Source of the DNA: an uncultured Oscillibacter sp.
Lineage (GTDB): Bacteria; Bacillota; Clostridia; Oscillospirales; Oscillospiraceae
Direction of reading: 5' to 3'
Assembly (NCBI GenBank): GCA_900544105.1
Contig: UQUC01000001.1
Location: 1 to 64,000, forward strand
DNA length: 64,000 bases
A program made the position numbers and the translations under genes. Shown one piece after another: positions 15,542-23,377 of this stretch. How positions within the stretch are numbered: the first letter of the stretch is position 1; each line of letters opens with the position of its first letter. The notes under the pieces were generated by a model that saw only the letters and a list, made by a program, of their open reading frames with translations, had not been told where the DNA came from and ran no database searches.

Positions 15542-16254
15542 GATTCCAGTTCCTCCCGGAAGCGGCGGCCCTGGGGACTCGCCAGATAGTCGGATGCCGT
15601 GCCGGAAAAGAGGCCCTTTCGTCCGATGTGCAGTACTGTGCGGGCGCTTTTCAGCGCTGCCTTCAAATCGTGGGTCACCATCACGATGGCCATGCCCTCC
15701 TTCTGATTCAGGTAGGCCAGCGTTTTGTAGAGGTCCTGGGCGGCGGCGGGGTCCAGACCGGTGATGGGTTCATCCAAAATCAAAAGCTGGCTGGCGGCGC
15801 ACAGGGCGCGGGCCAATAGCACCCGCTGCTGCTGTCCGCCGGAGAGGTCCCGGTAGCAGGCGTCCTTCAATTCCAGAATCCCCAGCTTGCCCAGGTTCAT
15901 CATGGCCTCGGACCGCTGGGCCGGAGTGTAGAAAAAGTGCAGCCCCTGCCGGTTCAGACAGCCGGAGAGGACCACCTCCAGCACAGTGGCGGGGAAATCC
16001 CGCTGGGTCCGGGTCTGCTGGGGAAGGTAGCCGATGGCTCCGTGCTTCAATGCCGGGGCGTGCTCAATGGTGCCGCTTTGGGGTTGGATCAGCCCTAAAA
16101 GTCCTCGCATGAGGGTGGATTTGCCGGAGCCGTTGTCTCCCACCACGCAGAGGTAGTCTCCCTTTGCAATCGTAAGGTCCAGATCGGTAAGCACCGATTT
16201 TCCCTCATAACCAAGGGAAACGTTCCGGCAGATGATCAGTTCGTTATCCTTCAT
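15538..16254 (-). CDS. znuC: Zinc/manganese-type ABC transporter ATP-binding protein
   Basis: A 238-residue ABC ATPase. Walker A GDNGSGKSTLMRG (about residues 38-50), Q-loop YLPQQTRTQRDFP, signature LSGGQQQRVLLARAL, Walker B LLILDEPITGLD and the switch histidine in VMVTHDLK are all present. It powers the adjacent ABC-3 permease. It overlaps the regulator upstream by 11 bases and the permease downstream by four, so the three genes form one tightly coupled unit. Confidence 0.88.
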   Translation of the reverse strand: MKDNELIICRNVSLGYEGKSVLTDLDLTIAKGDYLCVVGDNGSGKSTLMRGLLGLIQPQSGTIEHAPALKHGAIGYLPQQTRTQRDFPATVLEVVLSGCLNRQGLHFFYTPAQRSEAMMNLGKLGILELKDACYRDLSGGQQQRVLLARALCAASQLLILDEPITGLDPAAAQDLYKTLAYLNQKEGMAIVMVTHDLKAALKSARTVLHIGRKGLFSGTASDYLASPQGRRFREELES

Positions 16255-16651
16255 GCTTTGCCTCCTGACAGTGGTCGCAGAGCCCGGTCAGCACGGTGCG
16301 GCGGGGGTCGATGCGGAAATGGTGTTCAGCGGAGAGATGCTGGCAGACGTCCTCCAGGTGCCGGCAGTCCAGATGGACCATTCGGCCACAGCCCTCGCAA
16401 CGCAGCAGAAAGCAGTCGTGGGGATGTCCGGCCTGGGGACAGTATTGGTAGAGCGCCCCCTCCTCCGTGGTGACCTTATGGACCAATCCCTGCTGGGTCA
16501 GCTTGTCCAACTGGCGGTAAACGGTTGCCAGCCCTACGGTGAGACCACTGTGTCGCAGTTCCTCGGAAAGGTCAGCGGCGGAGAGACATTCCTCCGCCCG
16601 TAGCTGTAAACAGTGCAGCACCGCTTGCTGCTGTTTGGTTTGATAAGCCAT
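16244..16651 (-). CDS. Fur family metal-responsive repressor (Zur/Fur)
   Basis: A 135-residue winged-helix regulator. Residues 1-80 form the DNA-binding domain (SAADLSEELRHSGLTVGLATVYRQLDKLTQQGLV is the Fur recognition region). The metal domain shows HPHDCFLLRCEGCG with the first CxxC, HLDCRHLEDVC, and a second CxxC in GLCDHC near the end, i.e. the structural zinc site of the family. The ATG at 16651 has GGAGG eight bases upstream; the longer frame starts inside the operator. It heads the metal ABC operon and very likely represses it through the palindrome at 16662-16690. Zur versus Fur cannot be settled by eye. Confidence 0.88.
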   Translation of the reverse strand: MAYQTKQQQAVLHCLQLRAEECLSAADLSEELRHSGLTVGLATVYRQLDKLTQQGLVHKVTTEEGALYQYCPQAGHPHDCFLLRCEGCGRMVHLDCRHLEDVCQHLSAEHHFRIDPRRTVLTGLCDHCQEAKHEG

Positions 16652-16661
16652 CTTTGCCTCC

Positions 16662-16715
16662 AATATGAAAATGATTATCGTTTTCATATTATAGCCGAAA
16701 AAACAAACCTGTCAA
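16662..16715 (-). promoter_or_regulatory. Promoter with 29-bp Fur/Zur box
   Basis: On the minus strand TTGACA (16710-16715), 16-base spacer, TATAAT (16688-16693). Overlapping the -10 and the start site is a perfect 10-base inverted repeat, AATATGAAAA (16662-16671) and TTTTCATATT (16681-16690), around TGATTATCG. The core resembles the classic Fur consensus (GATAATGATAATCATTATC). Binding there would block the polymerase, giving autoregulation of the repressor and its transporter. Confidence 0.8.
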
Positions 16716-16720
16716 GACCG

Positions 16721-16749
16721 TTGCAAAAATTCGGAAAATAAGGTATGGT
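16721..16749 (+). promoter_or_regulatory. Promoter of the nucleotidyltransferase gene
   Basis: TTGCAA (16721-16726), 17-base spacer, TATGGT (16744-16749), back-to-back with the Fur-controlled promoter. A GGCGGCGATGCCGCC hairpin lies in the short leader. Confidence 0.5.
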
Positions 16750-16824
16750 AGAGAAGAATATAGAACGGCGGCGATGCCGCCGGGCCAAATATCAAATAGA
16801 CAAAAGAAATAAAGGAGAAGCAAT

Positions 16825-17739
16825 ATGGCTGTTTCTTTGGTGATCATGGCGGCGGGCCTCGGTTCCCGGTATGGTGGCAGCAAGCAGGTGGATGGCATTG
16901 GCCCCAATGGTGAAATTCTGATGGAGTATTCCATTCACGACGCCCTGCGGGCCGGCTTTGACAAGGTGGTGTTCATCATCAAGCCGGAAATGCGGGAGAT
17001 GATGGACGAGCTGGTGGGCTACCTCAAGGAAAAAAAGACGGCGAAGGGCCAACCGGTGCAGGTGGCTTATGTCTATCAGGACTATACCTCCGTACCGGAC
17101 TTCTATCACATTCCTGAGGGACGCACCAAGCCCTTCGGCACGGTCCATGCCCTGCTGTGCGCGGAATCCGCAGTGGATGGCCCCTTCTGCGTCATCAACG
17201 CCGACGACTATTACGGGGTGGATGCCTACCGGACGATTTACGAGGAATTGGTCAAGCTGCCTGCCGAGGGCAAGGGAACCATGGTGGGCTATCTGCTGAA
17301 AAACACCGCCAGCCTCCACGGTACCGTGTCCCGGGGCGTCTGCAAGGTCAAGGACGGGAAGCTGGACACCATTCAGGAGGCGCTGAAGGTCCAGCTCTAT
17401 CCCGACGGACACCTGACGGATCTGGACACTGACACGGACCTGGCCCCAGATACGGTGGTCTCCATGAACTTCTGGGGCTTCATGCCCTCGATCTTCCCGG
17501 CGCTGCGGACCTATTTTGAGAACTTCCTCCGGGGGTTGCCTGACGACGCGATGAAGGCAGAGTGCCTGCTGCCGCTCATGGTGGGCGAGGAGTTGAAGGC
17601 GGGACGCATGACCGTTTCCGTGCTCCATTCCAAGGATCTGTGGTTCGGTATGACCTACCGTGAGGACCGGGGCCGTGTGGCGGAGGACCTGCGGCGACTT
17701 CACGAGTCCGGCGTTTATCCGCCCTCTCTGCGGGACTGA
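16825..17739 (+). CDS. Sugar-phosphate nucleotidyltransferase
   Basis: A 304-residue cytoplasmic protein of the NTP-transferase superfamily. The nucleotide-binding signature AAGLGSRYGGSKQVDGIGPNGE is at residues 9-30, and the metal-binding aspartates are probably in INADDYYGVDAYR (about 131). Such enzymes couple a sugar 1-phosphate to an NTP for envelope polysaccharide synthesis. The closest named activity is UTP-glucose-1-phosphate uridylyltransferase, but the insert pattern differs from GalU, so the substrate is not assigned. Strong GGAG site before the ATG; single-gene unit with its own promoter. Confidence 0.75.
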   Translation: MAVSLVIMAAGLGSRYGGSKQVDGIGPNGEILMEYSIHDALRAGFDKVVFIIKPEMREMMDELVGYLKEKKTAKGQPVQVAYVYQDYTSVPDFYHIPEGRTKPFGTVHALLCAESAVDGPFCVINADDYYGVDAYRTIYEELVKLPAEGKGTMVGYLLKNTASLHGTVSRGVCKVKDGKLDTIQEALKVQLYPDGHLTDLDTDTDLAPDTVVSMNFWGFMPSIFPALRTYFENFLRGLPDDAMKAECLLPLMVGEELKAGRMTVSVLHSKDLWFGMTYREDRGRVAEDLRRLHESGVYPPSLRD

Positions 17740-17937
17740 ATAGAAGAATACGCATTGGCCCGGAGGCAGGACGGCGGTCCCGCTTCCGGGCTGATGTATT
17801 TATTGTGAAAAATTTGTCACCAAATTGTTATTGAATTTTTTCCAAATTGTATCGACTTTTTTCGGTAAAAAGTGTCTAATAAGAGATACACTGCGTTTAC
17901 ATAATGCCAAGCGCTGAACGAAAGGGGGGATGTGTCC

Positions 17938-18846
17938 GTGACAGGCAAGCGTTTAAAGAAAAAGTCAGGCGGCTGGATGCTGGCTACGGTGCTGCTGTTG
18001 GCGGCTGCGGGCCTGCTGGTGGTACATTCCCATCAGACGGCGGCGGTCCCGCCGGAGAAACCGGCACAGGAGGAGCCGTCCATGACGGTGATCCCTGCGG
18101 AGCCGGAATTGCCGGAAGAACCAGTGGAGGAAGGCCCTGTCCCGGAGGAACCCTGGGGGCCGGTGGCGGAATCAGCGCCTGTGGATGACAGCTATTTTGA
18201 TGATGTGGCTTTTGTGGGGGACTCCCGGACTGACGGCTTCCGACTTTACAGCGGATTGAACCGGGGCACGTATTTCTGCGTTACCGGAGAAACAGTGGCC
18301 TCCGCTACGGAACTGGAAAACTGGAAGGGCGAAAATGGGAAAAAGGTCTCTCTGGCAGAGGCCGTGGCCGCCGCAGACTGCGGAAAGATCTACCTGATGC
18401 TGGGCGTCAACGAGCTGGGCTGGAAGGGGACGGACATCTTCCGGGGCCATGCGGAAAACCTGATCCGCCGACTGAAGGCAGACCATCCCGACGCGGAGCT
18501 GGTGATCCAGTCTCTGTTGCCGGTCTCGGCGGAACAGGACGCCAAAGGCTCCTATGTCAATAACCAGCGGATCCTGGCTTACAATCAGGTGTGGCGGGAG
18601 CTGGCGGAGGAAAACGGCTGCGCCTATGTAGATGTGGCGGAGGTATTCGCCGGAGAGGACGGCTGTCTGCCGGAGGAACTGAGCTTCGATGGCGTTCATC
18701 TGAACCGGGCGGGATGCCGACTTTGGCTGGACTATCTCCGGACGCACAGCGTAGCGGGGGAAGCACCGGAGGAACCTGCGTCCACGCAGACGGAACCGGA
18801 AGAAGCCAGCCTTGCACCCGCACCGTCGGAAACAGAGCAGCCGTGA
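17938..18846 (+). CDS. Membrane-anchored SGNH/GDSL hydrolase
   Basis: About 302 residues: a basic N-terminus, one membrane helix (about 13-33, WMLATVLLLAAAGLLVV), a Pro/Glu-rich linker to about residue 80, an SGNH hydrolase domain, and a Pro/Glu/Ser-rich tail. Block I FVGDSRTDG supplies the catalytic serine, GVNEL the block III asparagine, and DGVHLN the aspartate and histidine. Such extracellular enzymes commonly remove O-acetyl groups from cell-wall or capsule glycans; the substrate is not known. Start is GTG at 17938, eight bases after AAGGGGGG; another GTG two codons earlier is too close to that site. Confidence 0.78.
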   Translation: MTGKRLKKKSGGWMLATVLLLAAAGLLVVHSHQTAAVPPEKPAQEEPSMTVIPAEPELPEEPVEEGPVPEEPWGPVAESAPVDDSYFDDVAFVGDSRTDGFRLYSGLNRGTYFCVTGETVASATELENWKGENGKKVSLAEAVAAADCGKIYLMLGVNELGWKGTDIFRGHAENLIRRLKADHPDAELVIQSLLPVSAEQDAKGSYVNNQRILAYNQVWRELAEENGCAYVDVAEVFAGEDGCLPEELSFDGVHLNRAGCRLWLDYLRTHSVAGEAPEEPASTQTEPEEASLAPAPSETEQP

Positions 18847-18884
18847 ACTCACAGGACTGAGACCGTTGGATCGATAAATGAAAG

Positions 18885-18930
18885 CTGCCTGTACCGGGGG
18901 TTGAGAACCGGTACAGGCAGTTGCTTTTTT
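18885..18930 (+). terminator. Terminator after the SGNH hydrolase
   Basis: A perfect 13-bp stem CTGCCTGTACCGG/CCGGTACAGGCAG with a 10-base loop, followed by TTGCTTTTTT. A second perfect palindrome (18949-18974, 11 bp, GTGA loop) follows without a T-run. The rest of 18847-19159 shows no gene. Confidence 0.85.
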
Positions 18931-19159
18931 ATGGGAGAATATGTAGAAAGACGGACGGCGTGAGCCGTCCGTCTCTCCGTGTAAGATAGAGAAAAGAGAG
19001 GGAAAATGAGATTGGTTGGGATTGCTTCTATGGCTTTATCATACGGTGTGAAAACGGAAAAGTCAACAGGTGGAGCCAATTCTTCATAAATTGTTCACAA
19101 AATAACAAAGCAAATAAATCTGTTCATAAAATATTCAAAAATACAGGTGAAATATTAGG

Positions 19160-19217
19160 TTGACGAATGTTTTAGTGTGTGATAATATTTAGCATACTAA
19201 AAATTAGGACACTAAAT
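19160..19217 (+). promoter_or_regulatory. Promoter and MarR-type operators of the exporter operon
   Basis: TTGACG (19160-19165), 17-base spacer, TAATAT (19183-19188). TTTAG/CTAAA half-sites surround it: TTTAGTGTGT in the spacer, the palindrome TTTAGCATACTAAA (19188-19201) over the start site, and TTAGGACACTAAA (19204-19216) just downstream. Such clustered palindromes are typical operators for the MarR protein encoded next, implying autorepression of the whole operon. Confidence 0.7.
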
Positions 19218-19237
19218 GCAAAGGAGCTGATACCGAT

Positions 19238-19687
19238 ATGAAACCAGTTTGCGGACCGGATTTTTTGGGGCCTTTGTTAGGTCACGCGGCGCATCTGGCA
19301 CGGGAGCGGATGGACGCCCGGCTATCCCGGTATGACATGACCCCCTCCCAGACCCATACGCTGCTGTACCTCAGCAGTCACGGATATACCGCCCCCCAGC
19401 GGGATGTGGTGGAACACCTGCGGGTGCGGCCCTCCACTGCCAACGGTATTCTGGACCGGATGGAGGAAAAGGGCCTGATTCGCCGCACGGCGGATGAAAA
19501 TGACCAGCGTCAGAAGCAGGTCACGGCCACGGAGAAGGGCCGGGAACTGAACAGCCTGGTGCGGGCCGCCTTTCAGGATGCGGAGGCGGTCATGGTCAAG
19601 GGCCTGCGGCTGGAGGAGACTGAGGTCCTGCGGCTGCTTTTGTACCGTGTCATCGAGAATTTAGAGGAGGACCGAACCACATGCTGA
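19238..19687 (+). CDS. MarR family transcriptional regulator
   Basis: A 149-residue winged-helix repressor. The helix-turn-helix lies around residues 55-75 (QRDVVEHLRVRPSTANGILDRMEEKGLIRR), followed by the wing ADENDQRQKQVTATEKG, both classic MarR features. It overlaps the first exporter gene by seven bases. With the operators at 19170-19216 it most likely represses its own operon until a ligand, probably a substrate of the exporter, releases it. Confidence 0.88.
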   Translation: MKPVCGPDFLGPLLGHAAHLARERMDARLSRYDMTPSQTHTLLYLSSHGYTAPQRDVVEHLRVRPSTANGILDRMEEKGLIRRTADENDQRQKQVTATEKGRELNSLVRAAFQDAEAVMVKGLRLEETEVLRLLLYRVIENLEEDRTTC

Positions 19688-21417
19688 AAAAACTCGGGCC
19701 ATACGCAAGGCCCTATTCCAAATGGATCGCGGTGGGCGTTCTGTGCAGCGCTGCCGAGGCCATTTTTGAACTGCTGATCCCGCTGGTGATGGCGGATATT
19801 GTGAATATCGGCATTGAAACGGCGAATCAGAACTACATTCTGCAAAAGGGCCTTCTCATGGTGGGGATGGCCGTCATCTCCCTGTGCTTCGGCCTGGGGA
19901 CTGCGGCATCTTCCTCCGTTGCCGGACAGGGTTTCGGCGCGGAGCTGCGGCGGGCGGAATATGAGCACATTCAGGATTTTGCCTTTTCCAACATCGAGAA
20001 GTTCTCTACCGCGTCCCTTGTGACCCGGCTGACCAATGACGTCAATAATATGCAGATGACGTTGATGATGGGGATGCGGCTGCTGGTACGGGCCCCGGTG
20101 ATGCTGGTGGCGGCACTGGTGCTGTCCATCCGGCTGAGCCGTGATCTGAGCAACGTATTTCTGGTGGTGATCCCCCTGCTGCTGTTCTTTATTGTCCTGA
20201 TCCTCACCAAAGCGGGGCCGCTGTTCCGGTCCCTCCAGGAGCGGACGGACGCCCTGAACCTGGTGGTGCAGGAAAACCTCACCGGTATCCGGGTGGTGAA
20301 GTCCTTCGTCCGGGAGGACTATGAGGAGGAGAAGTTCGCCAAGCGCAACGGCGATCTGAAGGAAAGCTCCATGCGGGCCTTCGGCATGGTGGTCATCAAC
20401 ATGCCTGTGATGATGCTGGTGGTGTACAGCACCATCATCGCCATCATGTGGTTCGGCGGCAAAATGGTCTACGCCGGGACGCTGCCGGTGGGCGACCTCA
20501 CCGCTTTCTTTACCTATATTACCCAGATTTTGATGTCTTTGATGATGGTTTCCATGATGTTCATGATGATGACCCGGTCCATCGCTTGCGCCAAGCGGAT
20601 CGTGGAGGTTCTGGACGAGCGGCCCGCGATCACCAACGACAGCGCCAAGGCGGACGCCGCCGTGAAGAATGGCAGCATCGACTTTGACCATGTGTTTTTC
20701 AAATACAGTGACACCAGCCCGGAATGGGTGCTGAAGGATGTGAACATCCACATTCCCAGCGGTGCCACGGTGGGCATTTTGGGCGGCACCGGCAGCGGCA
20801 AGACCAGCCTCATGAGCCTGATCCCCCGGCTGTACGAGGCGCAAGAGGGCACCGTTTCCGTGGGCGGACGTCCGGTAGCGGACTACACCATGGAGCATTT
20901 GCGGGAGTCCGTCAGCGTGGTGCTGCAAAAGAACACCCTGTTCTCCGGCACTATCCGGGAAAATCTGCTTTGGGGCGCTCCCAACGCCACGGAGGACCAG
21001 CTTTGGGCCGCCTGCCGCGCTGCCTGTGCCGACGAATTTCTGGAGCGAATGCCTGACGGTCTGGACACTGATTTGGGACAGGGAGGCGTCAATGTCTCCG
21101 GCGGGCAGAAGCAGCGGCTGTGCATTGCCCGTGCTATTTTGAAAAAACCGAAGGTGCTGATCTTAGATGATTCCACCAGCGCTGTGGATACTGCCACGGA
21201 TGCGAAGATCCGTCAGGCATTCCGGCAGGATCTGCCGGGAACCACCAAGCTCATCGTGGCCCAGCGGGTGACGTCCGTCATGGACGCCGACCTGATTCTG
21301 GTGATGGATGACGGCGCGGTGGCGGCCCAAGGCACCCATGAAGAACTGATGAAGACCTGCGAAATTTACCGCGAGGTCTACGAATCCCAGCAGGAAGGAG
21401 TGAGCATCGGTGGCTGA
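19681..21417 (+). CDS. Heterodimeric ABC exporter subunit A
   Basis: A 578-residue fused permease-ATPase of the multidrug type. Six membrane segments occupy residues 15-310. The ATPase half shows Walker A GGTGSGKTSL (about 368), Q-loop VVLQKNTLFSGTI, signature NVSGGQKQRLCIARAI, Walker B VLILDDSTSAVD and the H-loop as VAQRVTSV. Two changes are telling: the residue after Walker B is Asp (LDDST) rather than Glu, and the H-loop histidine is Gln. These mark the degenerate partner of heterodimeric exporters. The next gene encodes the canonical partner. Probable substrates are drugs or peptides. Confidence 0.9.
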   Translation: MLKKLGPYARPYSKWIAVGVLCSAAEAIFELLIPLVMADIVNIGIETANQNYILQKGLLMVGMAVISLCFGLGTAASSSVAGQGFGAELRRAEYEHIQDFAFSNIEKFSTASLVTRLTNDVNNMQMTLMMGMRLLVRAPVMLVAALVLSIRLSRDLSNVFLVVIPLLLFFIVLILTKAGPLFRSLQERTDALNLVVQENLTGIRVVKSFVREDYEEEKFAKRNGDLKESSMRAFGMVVINMPVMMLVVYSTIIAIMWFGGKMVYAGTLPVGDLTAFFTYITQILMSLMMVSMMFMMMTRSIACAKRIVEVLDERPAITNDSAKADAAVKNGSIDFDHVFFKYSDTSPEWVLKDVNIHIPSGATVGILGGTGSGKTSLMSLIPRLYEAQEGTVSVGGRPVADYTMEHLRESVSVVLQKNTLFSGTIRENLLWGAPNATEDQLWAACRAACADEFLERMPDGLDTDLGQGGVNVSGGQKQRLCIARAILKKPKVLILDDSTSAVDTATDAKIRQAFRQDLPGTTKLIVAQRVTSVMDADLILVMDDGAVAAQGTHEELMKTCEIYREVYESQQEGVSIGG

Positions 21418-23296
21418 GAACAATACGAGACGCGGACCGGGCCACGGTCCCGGCGGACCCCGGGGCGGCTTCCGAAAGCCCAAGGACCTGCGGGGCACCC
21501 TAAGCAAGCTCATGGGCTATCTGGGGAGGTATAAGGCGCTGCTGGTGGTCGTGGTGATTTTGCTGTTTATCAGCGCCGCCTGCTCCGTGGCAGGCTCTTA
21601 CCTCATCAAACCCCTCATCAATGATTATATCCTCCCCGGCGATTTTATCGGCCTTGCCAAAATGCTCTGTGTCATGGCGGGGGTCTACGCTGTGGGCGCG
21701 ATATGCTCCTACGGCTATGCCAAAATCATGGTCCATGTGGCCCAGAACACCGTGGCAAAGCTCCGGGCAGACCTGTTCGACAAAATGCAGAAGCTGCCCC
21801 TGAAATTCTTCGATACCCACACCCACGGCGAGCTGATGAGTCGGTACACCAACGATATCGAAACGGTTTCCGAGGCTTTGAACAACAGCTTCGCGAGCCT
21901 TATTTCCTGCTCCCTGACCTTTGTGGGCACGGTCGTGATGATGATCGTCCTCAGTCCCATCCTGACGGCCATTACCGCCGTGATGCTGGGGGTCATGCTG
22001 CTGGTGGTGAAAACCATCGGCGGCCGCAGCCGCCGGTACTTTGCCGCCCAGCAGAAGGCCATCGGCGCGGTGAACGGCTATATCGAGGAGATGATCGAGG
22101 GCCAGAAGGTCATCAAGGTCTTTAACCACGAGGCGGCGGCCAAGGCGGGCTTTACCGGGTTGAACGATACCTACCGGGATGCTGCTATCCGGGCGCAGGC
22201 CTACGCCGGGGCCATGATGCCCGCCATGGGAAACTTGAGCCACATCAACTATGCTATCACCTGCTGCATCGGCGGCCTGCTGGCCATCCGCACCGGCGAT
22301 CTGGGCGGGCTTTCTGCCTTTTTGCAGTACACCAAGCAGGTGAGTCAGCCCATCACCCAGATCTCTCAGCAGGTGAACACCATCCTCTCCGCCGTGGCCG
22401 GCGCGGAGCGGGTCTTTGAGATCATGGAAACGGAGCCGGAGGTGGATGACGGCAAGGTGACGCTGGAGCGGGTGAAGGAAAATCCGGACGGCACCCTCAC
22501 TGAGGCGGATTACGACACCGGCGCGTGGGCGTGGAAAAAGCCGGACGGCAGTCTGGTGCCCCTGCGGGGGGATGTGCGGTTCGACCATGTGGTGTTTGGA
22601 TATGATGACCGGAAGATCATCCTCCATGACATTTCCCTCTTTGCCAAGCCTGGTCAGAAGATTGCCTTTGTAGGCTCCACCGGCGCCGGAAAGACCACCA
22701 TCACCAGCCTTATCAACCGGTTCTATGAGATCCAGTCCGGAACCATTACTTACGATGGCATTGACGTTCGGGATATTCAGAAGGATTCCCTGCGACGGTC
22801 GTTAGGCGTGGTCTTGCAGGATACCCACCTCTTTACCGGCACGGTGGCGGACAACATCCGCTATGGCCGTCTGGATGCCACCGACGAGGAGATGGAGGCC
22901 GCAGCTCGGTTGGCGGGAGCGGACGGCTTCATCCGGCATTTGCCCGACGGTTATCAGACGGTCCTCACCAGCGAAGGCGGCAGCCTCAGCCAGGGCGAGC
23001 GGCAGCTTTTGAACATTGCCCGCGCCGCCTGCGCCAACCCGCCGGTGCTGATTCTGGACGAGGCCACCAGTTCCATCGACACCCGGACGGAAAAGCTCAT
23101 CGAAAAGGGTATGGACCGGCTGATGGCGGGGCGCACTGTGTTCGTCATTGCTCACCGGCTCTCCACTGTCCGAAACTCCAAGGCCATTATGGTTCTGGAG
23201 CAGGGCAGCATCATTGAGCGGGGCGACCACGAGGACCTGCTGGCCCAGCACGGCCGCTACTACCAGCTCTACACCGGTCAGGCTGAACTGGCGTAA
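21410..23296 (+). CDS. Heterodimeric ABC exporter subunit B
   Basis: A 628-residue fused permease-ATPase that overlaps the previous subunit by eight bases and starts with GTG after GGAAGGAG. An unusual Gly/Arg/Pro-rich N-terminus (NTRRGPGHGPGGPRGGFRKP) precedes six membrane segments. The ATPase half has Walker A GSTGAGKTTITSL, signature SLSQGERQLLNIARAA (SQGE rather than SGGQ), Walker B VLILDEATSSID with the catalytic Glu intact, and the H-loop VIAHRLST. A roughly 45-residue insertion after residue 340 lies between the membrane and nucleotide domains. Together the pair forms one canonical and one degenerate ATP site. Confidence 0.9.
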   Translation: MAENNTRRGPGHGPGGPRGGFRKPKDLRGTLSKLMGYLGRYKALLVVVVILLFISAACSVAGSYLIKPLINDYILPGDFIGLAKMLCVMAGVYAVGAICSYGYAKIMVHVAQNTVAKLRADLFDKMQKLPLKFFDTHTHGELMSRYTNDIETVSEALNNSFASLISCSLTFVGTVVMMIVLSPILTAITAVMLGVMLLVVKTIGGRSRRYFAAQQKAIGAVNGYIEEMIEGQKVIKVFNHEAAAKAGFTGLNDTYRDAAIRAQAYAGAMMPAMGNLSHINYAITCCIGGLLAIRTGDLGGLSAFLQYTKQVSQPITQISQQVNTILSAVAGAERVFEIMETEPEVDDGKVTLERVKENPDGTLTEADYDTGAWAWKKPDGSLVPLRGDVRFDHVVFGYDDRKIILHDISLFAKPGQKIAFVGSTGAGKTTITSLINRFYEIQSGTITYDGIDVRDIQKDSLRRSLGVVLQDTHLFTGTVADNIRYGRLDATDEEMEAAARLAGADGFIRHLPDGYQTVLTSEGGSLSQGERQLLNIARAACANPPVLILDEATSSIDTRTEKLIEKGMDRLMAGRTVFVIAHRLSTVRNSKAIMVLEQGSIIERGDHEDLLAQHGRYYQLYTGQAELA

Positions 23297-23320
23297 AGGA
23301 AAGCACTGCCATATAGGAAA

Positions 23321-23352
23321 GTCCCTGCGTACATAGTACGCAGGGACCTTTT
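23321..23352 (+). terminator. Terminator of the exporter operon
   Basis: A perfect 12-bp stem GTCCCTGCGTAC/GTACGCAGGGAC with an ATA loop, then CTTTTT. Confidence 0.85.
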
Positions 23353-23377
23353 TGATGGCATTGAGCATGTTGGTCAG

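Noticed and set aside
18949..18974. Perfect 11-bp palindrome after the SGNH hydrolase terminator
   Set aside because: Kept only as a note: no T-run on either side and no adjacent gene on the minus strand, so no function is assigned.
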